A stretch of 64,000 nucleotides of DNA, taken from positions 211,940 through 275,939 of the forward strand of contig NZ_JADDUE010000010.1 of NCBI RefSeq assembly GCF_016526145.1, written 5' to 3'. Shown here one piece after another: positions 55,634 to 64,000 of the stretch (positions are counted from its first letter, which is position 1; each line of letters begins with the position of its first letter). The notes beneath the pieces were generated by a model. That model ran no database searches, was not told where the DNA came from, and saw only the letters and a list, made by a program, of their open reading frames with translations. Both the position numbers and the translations under genes were made by a program. Source of the DNA: Saccharopolyspora galaxeae. Lineage in GTDB: Bacteria; Actinomycetota; Actinomycetes; Mycobacteriales; Pseudonocardiaceae.

Positions 55634-57067
55634 ATGAGCAACCAGCCCGGACGCCGTCGGCGTGGCGGAACCCCGCCCGTCGTGCAGCAGGAACGCACCG
55701 TGCACCGGGCGGTTGCGGCGGCATCGGTGGGGAACGTCGCCGAGTGGTACGACTTCGGGATCTACTCCTACCTGGCCGCCGTGGTGCTGGACCGGGTGTT
55801 CTTCCCGGACGTCGGGCAGTGGGCCACCGTGTACACGCTCGGCGCGTTCGCCGCCGCGTTCCTGATGCGCCCGCTCGGCGGGTTCGTGTTCGGCCGCCTC
55901 GGCGACAAATTCGGTCGCACGAAGGTGCTTTCCGCGACCGTGCTGCTGATGGCGGTCGCGACCGTGCTGCTCGGGCTGGTGCCGAGCTACGGTGCGGTCG
56001 GCATCGCGGCTCCGCTGCTGGTGCTGTTCGTGCGGATGCTGCAGGGCTTCTCGGCGGGTGGTGAGTACACCGGGGCGCTGACCCTGGTCGCCGAGTACGC
56101 CCCGGACCGGCGGCGGGGATTCTTCGGCAGCTGGCTCGAATTCTGCACGCTGACCGGGTATGCGCTCGGCGCGTCGGTGTGCGGCGTGGTGATCGCGGTG
56201 CTGCCGGAGAACGACCTGCTGGCGTGGGGTTGGCGGCTTCCGTTCATGCTCGCCCTGCCACTGGGCATCACCGGCCTCTACCTGCGGATGCGGCTCGAGG
56301 ACACTCCCGCGTTCCGGCAGTTGATGCAGCGTTCGCCCGCGCTCTCGACGATGTCGGCTCGGCGGGCCGTGCACATCCTGGTGGTCCGTTACCGATCCGC
56401 CGCGCTGGTCGCGGCCGGGGTGATCGTCGCGTGGAACGTGACGAACTACGTGTTCACCAACTACATCCCCACGTACCTGGCCGGGACGCTCCCGCGCCAC
56501 GGCGAGAGCGGCACCAGCGAGGCGCTGGCGACCGCGCTGCAAGTGGCCGTCATGGTGCTGATGCTCTGCGCGATCGTGTCGGTCGGGCGGCTCAGCGACC
56601 GCATCGGGCGAAAACCCTTGCTGATGACGGGAAGCATGGCCTTGATCTTCCTCGGGCTGCCCGCCGTGTGGTTGCTGCGGGAGGGGCTGGTGGGCCAGAT
56701 CGTCGGCTTGCTGCTGATCGGGATGCCGCTGATGTGCTTCGCGGCGGTGTCGCCGTCGACGCTGCCCGCGCTGTTTCCCACGATGATCCGCTACAGCAGC
56801 CTGGCGGTCATCTTCAACGTTTCGGTGTCGCTGTTCGCGGGCACCGCACCGACGATCATCGAGGCCGCGGCGACGACGACCGGCAACCTCGACTGGCCGG
56901 GGTACTACCTCGTCGGCGCAGGTGTCGTCGGGCTGGTCAGCACCCATTTCCTGACCGAGCACGCCGGGCGTCCGCTGGCGGGTGCCGCTCCGCTGACCTC
57001 CAGTTCGGAGTTGCCGCCACCGCCGTTGTCCGACGACGGTGTTCCGCTGGAACAACCGCGCCAGTAG
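55634..57067 (+). CDS. MFS transporter, metabolite:H+ symporter family (ProP/betaine-like)
   Basis: 477 residues from ATG 55634. Twelve TM helices. GNVAEWYDFGIYSYLAAVVL at TM1 and RPLGGFVFGRLGDKFGRTKV are diagnostic of the MHS group (ProP, ShiA, KgtP). QGFSAGGEYTGALTLVAEYA and GFFGSWLEFCTLTGYALGA follow. ProP carries proline and glycine betaine. The neighbouring betaine-degradation genes make betaine or a related quaternary amine the probable cargo. A Pro/Ser-rich C-terminal tail is present. Confidence 0.88.
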   Translation: MSNQPGRRRRGGTPPVVQQERTVHRAVAAASVGNVAEWYDFGIYSYLAAVVLDRVFFPDVGQWATVYTLGAFAAAFLMRPLGGFVFGRLGDKFGRTKVLSATVLLMAVATVLLGLVPSYGAVGIAAPLLVLFVRMLQGFSAGGEYTGALTLVAEYAPDRRRGFFGSWLEFCTLTGYALGASVCGVVIAVLPENDLLAWGWRLPFMLALPLGITGLYLRMRLEDTPAFRQLMQRSPALSTMSARRAVHILVVRYRSAALVAAGVIVAWNVTNYVFTNYIPTYLAGTLPRHGESGTSEALATALQVAVMVLMLCAIVSVGRLSDRIGRKPLLMTGSMALIFLGLPAVWLLREGLVGQIVGLLLIGMPLMCFAAVSPSTLPALFPTMIRYSSLAVIFNVSVSLFAGTAPTIIEAAATTTGNLDWPGYYLVGAGVVGLVSTHFLTEHAGRPLAGAAPLTSSSELPPPPLSDDGVPLEQPRQ

Positions 57068-57073
57068 TGCTTC

Positions 57074-57116
57074 GCGCGGCCCCGCGCGGACGGAGAAGGT
57101 CCGCACGGGGCCGCGC
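57074..57116. terminator. Long GC-rich hairpin between convergent genes
   Basis: GCGCGGCCCCGCGCGGAC and GTCCGCACGGGGCCGCGC pair almost completely around a GGAGAAG loop. It is placed in the 57-bp gap between the carrier and the Rieske oxygenase, a bidirectional terminator. Confidence 0.8.
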
Positions 57117-57124
57117 TTCCCGGC

Positions 57125-58270
57125 TCAACCGACCCGCTGGCGCACCCAGTCGTGGAACTCACCGATGTGGTGCTCGCTGGGAACCAGCACGCCGCCCCGC
57201 TCGTAGGAGCGGGAGTCCATCGACAGCTGGCACCGTTCGCACGCGTCGAAGTCCTGCTGGTTGACCCGGTGGAACAGCTCCACCGAACGATCGATGTCGG
57301 TGCCCGAGTCGACGACCTCCGGCAGGTACAGCCAGTCGCACCGGATGATCGTGCGGTCGACCGCGACCGGGAACATGCGGTGGAAAACCACGTGATCGGG
57401 AACCAGGTTGATGAACACCTGGGGCCGCACGGTGATCGCGTAGTAGCGCCGGTCCTGCTCCTCGTCCACGCCCGGGATCCGGTCGAGCCCTGCCGATCCG
57501 TCGACGGTGAATCCCTCGATGTTCTCGCCGAATTCCGCGCCGTGGCCCACGAAGTACTGCGCGGCCAGGCCGTCGGCGAACTCCGGCAGCACTTCGGTCA
57601 GCTCCGGGTGGATCGTCGCGCAGTGGTAGCACTCCATGAAGTTCTCCACGACCTGCTTCCAGTTCGCCCGCACGTCGTACTCGATCCGCCTGCCGAGCTT
57701 GAGCTCCGCGACCTGGTAGCCGACGATCGCATCCGGTGTGCCCAGCCGGTTCGCGACGTCGCCGATGACGGTGTCCGCGAACGACGGCGGCTCATCGGCC
57801 AGGCACAACCAGACGTAACCGAGCCATTCGCGCACGTGCACCCGGTGCAGGCCGAACTCGCCGCGGTCGATGTCCGGCATCGAGGTCAGGTTCGGGGCGG
57901 AGACGAGCTTGCCGTCGAGCCCGTAGGTCCAGGCGTGGTAGGGACATTGGAAGGATCGGCGCACCTCGCCCTGCTGCTCGGTGCACAGCCGCGCGCCGCG
58001 ATGCCTGCACACGTTGAGGAAGGCGTTGATGGAGCCGTCCCTGGCCCGCGTGACGAGCACGCTTTCCCGTCCGATTTGGACGGTTTCGTACTGGCCGGGC
58101 CTGGCGAGGTCGGCGCCGAGCACGGCGCAGAACCAGCCCGCCTCGAAGATGGATTCCTGCTCGGCGCGGAAGATCGAAGGATCGGTGTAGTAGTGGCCCG
58201 CGAGCGTTTCCCGCAGGCTTTCCGGAAGGCTCGTGTCCTCGGCGGAGGCGGACAGCTCACCGGTCGTCAT
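57125..58270 (-). CDS. Rieske oxygenase alpha subunit (glycine betaine/stachydrine demethylase-like)
   Basis: 381 residues from ATG 58270 behind GGAGC. The Rieske cluster is CRHRGARLC then CPYHAWTYG (about 80-105). The mononuclear iron motif is VVENFMECYHCATIHPEL with two His, and a later Asp in the C-terminal half. The overall layout matches the GbcA/Stc2 group that N-demethylates glycine betaine or proline betaine. The ferredoxin and reductase nearby supply electrons, and the DMG dehydrogenase downstream takes the product. 276 bp of non-coding DNA separates it from purU. Confidence 0.85.
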   Translation of the reverse strand: MTTGELSASAEDTSLPESLRETLAGHYYTDPSIFRAEQESIFEAGWFCAVLGADLARPGQYETVQIGRESVLVTRARDGSINAFLNVCRHRGARLCTEQQGEVRRSFQCPYHAWTYGLDGKLVSAPNLTSMPDIDRGEFGLHRVHVREWLGYVWLCLADEPPSFADTVIGDVANRLGTPDAIVGYQVAELKLGRRIEYDVRANWKQVVENFMECYHCATIHPELTEVLPEFADGLAAQYFVGHGAEFGENIEGFTVDGSAGLDRIPGVDEEQDRRYYAITVRPQVFINLVPDHVVFHRMFPVAVDRTIIRCDWLYLPEVVDSGTDIDRSVELFHRVNQQDFDACERCQLSMDSRSYERGGVLVPSEHHIGEFHDWVRQRVG

Positions 58271-58297
58271 GGCAGTGCTCCTCGTTTCGGGAGAGGG

Positions 58298-58344
58298 GTC
58301 GCTCGGGAGAGGTGTCGCTCGGGTCAGATGTCGCTCGGAACGAT
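58298..58344. repeat. Three tandem 16-bp repeats upstream of the Rieske oxygenase
   Basis: Units of about 16 bp beginning GTCGCTCGGG start at 58298, 58314 and 58330 (the last truncated), with a partial unit before. They lie just upstream of the start codon (28-74 bp), where a promoter or operator would be. The other bases up to 58546 include a TATGCGCTACAGAATATCGCG patch rich in A/T relative to the rest, possibly the promoter. Confidence 0.55.
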
Positions 58345-58546
58345 GGGATCTCGCCGCGATGGCGCGACGCGTTGCTCCCGGCGCAGCCGTGCAGCGGCCG
58401 GCGTGCGGCGAACGTTGCGGTGCTCGCGGGAGCGGAACGACGAATCCGCGCTGTTGCTCGTCGTGCAACCCTTTGCGCTATGCGCTACAGAATATCGCGA
58501 TCGGGGCAGGTAGGTCGAGCGTCTGACGGGCCGGAATCCGTTGCGA

Positions 58547-59395
58547 TCACTGGAAAACGACGGTGCTGTGGCCGTTGAGCAACAGGCGCCGCTCGCAATG
58601 CCAGCGGACCGCGCGCGAGAGCGCGAGCGCCTCGGCATCGCGGCCTACCGTCTGCAGCGCGCGCGGATCGTGGGTGTGATCGATGCGGATCACCTCCTGC
58701 TCGATGATCGGCCCTTCGTCGAGATCCGGGGTCACGTAGTGCGCGGTCGCGCCGACGAGCTTGACCCCGCGGGAGTACGCCTGGTGGTAAGGCTTGGCGC
58801 CCTTGAATCCCGGGAGGAACGAGTGGTGGATGTTGATGGCGCGCCCGTGCAGCGCTTTGCAGGTCTGATCGGACAGCACCTGCATGTAGCGGGCGAGCAC
58901 CACCAGTTCGGCGTCGTACTCGTCGACCACCCGCAACAACCTGGCCTCGGCCGCCGGCTTGTCGGCGGCGGTGACCGGGATGTGGATGAACGGCAGTCCC
59001 GCGGATTCGACCATCGGGCGCAGATCGTCGTGATTGGACACCACCGCGACGATGTCCGCGCTGAGGCTGCCCGCGCGCCAGCGGTAGATCAGGTCGTTGA
59101 GGCAGTGGCCCAGTTTGGACACCATGACCAGGATCCGGGCGTTGCGGTTCGAGCTGAAGGCGAAGCTCATCTCGAAATCGGCGGCGACGGGTTCGAAACC
59201 GCGCGAGATCTCGTCGAGGTCGACCTCTTGTGCGGCGGTCACCTGGGTGCGCAGGAACAGCCGGCCGCGAACCGGGTCGTCGAACTGCCGGTACTCGCCG
59301 ATGTCGCAGTCCCGCCCGTACAGGTAGGAACTGACCGCGCGGACGATGCCGGTGCGGTTCGGGCAGCTCAGCGTCAGGGTGAACGAGCGTGTCAC
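58547..59395 (-). CDS. purU: Formyltetrahydrofolate deformylase
   Basis: 282 residues from GTG 59395 behind GGGGGG. An N-terminal ACT domain (TRSFTLTLSCPNRTGIVRAV) is followed by the formyltransferase fold with VLARYMQVLSDQTCKAL, NIHHSFLPGFKGAKPYHQAY (catalytic Asn-x-His) and AHYVTPDLDEGPIIEQEV (Asp). It hydrolyses 10-formyl-THF to formate and THF. Within the betaine pathway it would discharge excess one-carbon units generated by the dehydrogenase. It follows sdaA by 24 bp. Confidence 0.95.
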   Translation of the reverse strand: MTRSFTLTLSCPNRTGIVRAVSSYLYGRDCDIGEYRQFDDPVRGRLFLRTQVTAAQEVDLDEISRGFEPVAADFEMSFAFSSNRNARILVMVSKLGHCLNDLIYRWRAGSLSADIVAVVSNHDDLRPMVESAGLPFIHIPVTAADKPAAEARLLRVVDEYDAELVVLARYMQVLSDQTCKALHGRAINIHHSFLPGFKGAKPYHQAYSRGVKLVGATAHYVTPDLDEGPIIEQEVIRIDHTHDPRALQTVGRDAEALALSRAVRWHCERRLLLNGHSTVVFQ

Positions 59396-59419
59396 GGGAT
59401 CCCCCCAGAATTCCACGAT

Positions 59420-60793
59420 TCAGCATTCCACGATGTTGAGCGCCAGCCCGCCGCGGGCGGTCTCCTTGTACTTGTCCTTCATGTCCGCTCCCGTCTCGCG
59501 CATCGTCTTGATCGCCTTGTCCAGCGAGACGTGGTGGCTGCCGTCGCCGCGCACCGCCATCCGGGCCGCGGTGATCGCCTTGACCGAGGCGACCGCGTTG
59601 CGCTCGATGCACGGGATCTGCACCAGACCGCCGACGGGATCGCAGGTCAGCCCGAGGTTGTGCTCGATGCCGATTTCGGCGGCGTTCTCCACCTGCTCCG
59701 GTGTGCCGCCGATGACCTCGGCGAGTCCGGCCGCAGCCATCGAGCAGGCCGACCCGACCTCGCCCTGGCAGCCGACCTCGGCTCCGGATATCGACGCGTT
59801 CTCCTTGAACAGGACGCCGATCGCGCCCGCGGTGAGCAGGAACCGCACGGCCGCGTCGTCGGAGAACGACGGCAGGAACCGCTGGCCGTAGTGCAGCACG
59901 GCGGGCACGATTCCGGCGGCACCGTTGGTCGGTGCGGTCACCACGCGTCCGCCCGCGGCGTTCTCCTCGTTCACCGCCAGTGCGTAGAGGGTGACCCATT
60001 CCATCGCGTGCAGGGCATCGCTCTCGTCCGTTGCGGACTCCAAGCGCTTGTGCAATTCGCCCGCCCTGCGGCGGACTTTGAGCCCGCCGGGCAGCACCCC
60101 GCCGGCCCGGGTGCCGTGGTCGACGCAGTCCTGCATCACCGACCAGATGTGCAGCAGACCGTCCCGGGTTTCCCGCTCGGTGCGCCAGGAAAGCTCGTTG
60201 GCCAGCATGATGTCGCTGATCCGCAGATCGGCGCGGGAGGCATGGCCGAGAAGTTCCTGTCCGGTGCGGAACGGGTAGCGCACCGGGGTGTCGTCCTCGG
60301 CCAGCACGGCTTGACCGGTTTCGTCCGCACCCAGCACGAAACCTCCGCCGACCGAGTAGTACTCGCGGCGGTCGAGTTCGCAGCCGTTGTCGTCGCGGGC
60401 GTGGAAGACCATCCCGTTGCTGTGGAACTCGAGCCGCTTGTTCCGGTGCAGCACGACGTCCTCGTCGATGGAGAACGGAATCTTGTGCGCACCGCCGAGG
60501 CTGATGCGAGCGTCCTCGCGCACTGCTTGCACCTCGGATTCGGCGGCGACCGGATCGACCAGGTGCGGCTGCTCCCCGGACAACCCGAGCACGACGGCCT
60601 TGACGCTGCCGTGGCCGTGCCCGGTCGCCCCGAGCGAGCCGAACAGCTCGCAGTGCACGGTGGCGACGCGGGGCAGGACTCCGGACTCGCGCAGCCGGTT
60701 CACGAACAGGTAGGCGGCCCGCATCGGACCGACAGTGTGCGAGCTGGACGGTCCGATGCCCACTTTGAACAGATCGAATACCGAGAGGCTCAT
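59420..60793 (-). CDS. sdaA: L-serine ammonia-lyase (iron-sulphur)
   Basis: 457 residues from ATG 60793 behind GGAGC; a longer in-frame start lacks a ribosome site. Single-chain fused beta-alpha form: [33 protein letters not shown], and cluster Cys residues in [17 protein letters not shown] and [14 protein letters not shown]. It converts serine to pyruvate and ammonia. In this cluster it completes the path betaine, glycine, serine, pyruvate. Confidence 0.95.
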   Translation of the reverse strand: MSLSVFDLFKVGIGPSSSHTVGPMRAAYLFVNRLRESGVLPRVATVHCELFGSLGATGHGHGSVKAVVLGLSGEQPHLVDPVAAESEVQAVREDARISLGGAHKIPFSIDEDVVLHRNKRLEFHSNGMVFHARDDNGCELDRREYYSVGGGFVLGADETGQAVLAEDDTPVRYPFRTGQELLGHASRADLRISDIMLANELSWRTERETRDGLLHIWSVMQDCVDHGTRAGGVLPGGLKVRRRAGELHKRLESATDESDALHAMEWVTLYALAVNEENAAGGRVVTAPTNGAAGIVPAVLHYGQRFLPSFSDDAAVRFLLTAGAIGVLFKENASISGAEVGCQGEVGSACSMAAAGLAEVIGGTPEQVENAAEIGIEHNLGLTCDPVGGLVQIPCIERNAVASVKAITAARMAVRGDGSHHVSLDKAIKTMRETGADMKDKYKETARGGLALNIVEC

Positions 60794-60822
60794 GGGTGCT
60801 CCAGGTTCGCCGGCGGCGCGGA

Positions 60823-63297
<2,475 letters not shown>

Positions 63298-63475
63298 CTA
63301 ACGGGCGGCCGGTGCGGGCCGCTGCGAGGACGGTGCGTTCGGGCAGAGCCGCCGAGGCTCTTGGGCGGGGCGGAGAAATGCGCTCGATGCGCGATGCCGG
63401 TGCTGATTGCTGCGAGCAGCCGCCGATTCGGGCGGCGAGAACGGAACCGGTTCGGCGCGGTGAAGTCGTCGCCGT

Positions 63476-63520
63476 CCGGTAGTTCCTGTCGGTCCGCGCT
63501 GCGGACGGTTGCAGGAACCG
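63476..63520. other. Nested inverted repeat in the dehydrogenase/glyA intergenic region
   Basis: GTTCCTG (63482-63488) pairs with CAGGAAC (63512-63518), and inside it GTCCGC (63492-63497) pairs with GCGGAC (63501-63506) around a GCT loop. It could be a transcript hairpin in the dehydrogenase leader or a protein site. Other bases of the 550-bp gap are described in the operator and promoter entries; no gene is seen there. Confidence 0.4.
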
Positions 63521-63537
63521 GAACTCAGACCGAGAAC

Positions 63538-63547
63538 TGATATATCA
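63538..63547. promoter_or_regulatory. TGATATATCA palindromic operator (dehydrogenase side)
   Basis: A perfect 10-bp palindrome in a GC-rich background, flanked as CTGATATATCAACTG. It is 250 bp upstream of the dehydrogenase start. Near-copies occur at 53007, 55538 and 63745. Confidence 0.65.
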
Positions 63548-63706
63548 ACTGAGCAGCAAGGTAAGCAGTGGTCGCGCCGCGGTCAACACCCGCGGGGAAA
63601 ACTGCTTCGATCCGCTGAGCGCCGGCGGGACGCCCGGCCCCAGTGCGCGCAGGTTCGTGCTCGCGACGGACCTGCGGGGCGCGCCAAGTCGGCGTTTTCC
63701 AGCCCC

Positions 63707-63734
63707 TTGACCACGCGGTTCGCGCTGCTAGGCT
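63707..63734 (+). promoter_or_regulatory. Sigma-70-type promoter of glyA
   Basis: TTGACC (63707-63712), 16 bp, TAGGCT (63729-63734). A good vegetative promoter for an actinomycete. The near-palindrome TGATATTTCA at 63745-63754 falls at the expected transcription start, where a repressor would block elongation or open-complex formation. A 7-bp hairpin GTGCGGC/GCCGCAC follows at 63769-63790. Confidence 0.65.
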
Positions 63735-63744
63735 AAAAGTCCTC

Positions 63745-63754
63745 TGATATTTCA
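63745..63754. promoter_or_regulatory. TGATATTTCA operator (glyA side)
   Basis: One base away from the TGATATATCA palindrome. It lies 11 bp past the glyA -10 element, a typical repressor position. With 63538 it gives the divergent region two sites about 200 bp apart. Confidence 0.6.
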
Positions 63755-63838
63755 GTTGAATCTCACTCGTGCGGCGGTCTCGCGCCGCACGTTCGCTCTC
63801 CGCTGCCCGCTGCCGCTTTCCGGCACGGAAGGAGTCCT

Positions 63839-64000
63839 ATGAGTCTGTCCAGTAACGACGGTTCCGCAGGCGGCACCGGCGATTCGCTGTCGGCGGTGGA
63901 TCCGGAGGTGGCGGCCGCGGTCGGCGCTGAGTTGTCGCGGCAGCAGAACACGCTGGAGATGATCGCGTCGGAGAACTTCGCGTCGCAGGCGGTGTTGCAG
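63839..64000 (+). CDS. glyA: Serine hydroxymethyltransferase, 5' part
   Basis: Starts at ATG 63839 behind AAGGAG and runs off the right edge; 54 residues are visible. After a Ser/Gly-rich extension of about 20 residues comes [20 protein letters not shown] and [11 protein letters not shown], the standard GlyA N-terminus. It combines glycine with methylene-THF to give serine, using both products of the dimethylglycine/sarcosine dehydrogenase encoded divergently. A housekeeping copy probably exists elsewhere; this would be a catabolic one (inference). Confidence 0.93.
   Translation, partial: MSLSSNDGSAGGTGDSLSAVDPEVAAAVGAELSRQQNTLEMIASENFASQAVLQ

Overview
The window is very GC-rich, with tightly packed genes, many GTG/TTG starts, frequent ATGA/GTGA stop-start overlaps, a furA-katG pair and a cobalamin riboswitch. 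It reads as an actinomycete chromosome, most likely Saccharopolyspora or another member of the Pseudonocardiales. The genus is inferred from overall character, not from a marker gene.

Positions 1-11,956 hold a composite CRISPR-Cas locus. A leftward RAMP-Cas10-RAMP operon (type III, cyclase-type GGDD motif intact, no HD domain) runs off the left edge. Divergent to it are a two-TM protein with a SAVED-like sensor domain and a short Cas6-like protein resembling the C-terminal half of type I-G Csb2. Two CRISPR arrays follow in opposite orientations (5,416-6,187 and 11,455-11,856). Their leaders face inward, share a 41-bp identical core and have the same 88-bp spacing from a TAAGAT box to the first repeat. 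Between the arrays lie, all leftward, a Cas4-Cas1 fusion, Cas2, a DUF5343-like protein and an HNH-nuclease/SF2-helicase fusion. The helicase/DUF5343 pair inside the CRISPR locus is the best candidate for something undescribed.

Positions 11,987-20,597 are mixed: a DeoR regulator divergent from a polyol-type MFS permease, a small DUF4442 hotdog protein, a B12-riboswitch-controlled btuFCD-like ABC transporter, a TesB thioesterase, a MerR/TipA-type regulator and a second DeoR regulator. Positions 20,772-35,654 are a catabolic island: four-carbon acid sugar kinase and PdxA2 leftward; rightward a complete Dpp/Opp-type ABC transporter, aldo/keto reductase, HpcH-type aldolase, a cytoplasmic BNR protein and a 2-hydroxyacid dehydrogenase, then an atypical Nramp-like carrier and a gamma-glutamyltransferase-like enzyme. 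Positions 35,853-39,582 encode an MBL-fold lactonase, a hydroxyacid-oxoacid transhydrogenase, an FmdB zinc ribbon and an NDMA-type alcohol dehydrogenase, reminiscent of AttM/AttL gamma-butyrolactone degradation.

Positions 39,936-46,178 carry an AlkB-like dioxygenase, furA-katG and a class II UvrA. Two copies of a roughly 140-bp structured repeat, whose stems differ in sequence but stay paired, follow the alcohol dehydrogenase and katG. Positions 46,315-52,156 are a second acid-sugar operon (tartrate-dehydrogenase-like, racemase-like, OtnK, OtnC, CitMHS carrier) divergent from a GntR regulator, with TTATAAC operators between.

Positions 53,085-64,000 form a glycine-betaine-to-pyruvate island: GntR regulator, ferredoxin reductase, Rieske ferredoxin, MHS-type carrier, Rieske oxygenase, PurU, serine ammonia-lyase, dimethylglycine/sarcosine dehydrogenase and the start of glyA. 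A TGATATATCA-like palindrome recurs in front of the regulator, the carrier and the dehydrogenase/glyA divergent pair, suggesting one regulon. The Rieske enzyme would remove a methyl group from betaine, the dehydrogenase would pass one-carbon units to tetrahydrofolate, GlyA would make serine, SdaA would release pyruvate and PurU would recycle folate.
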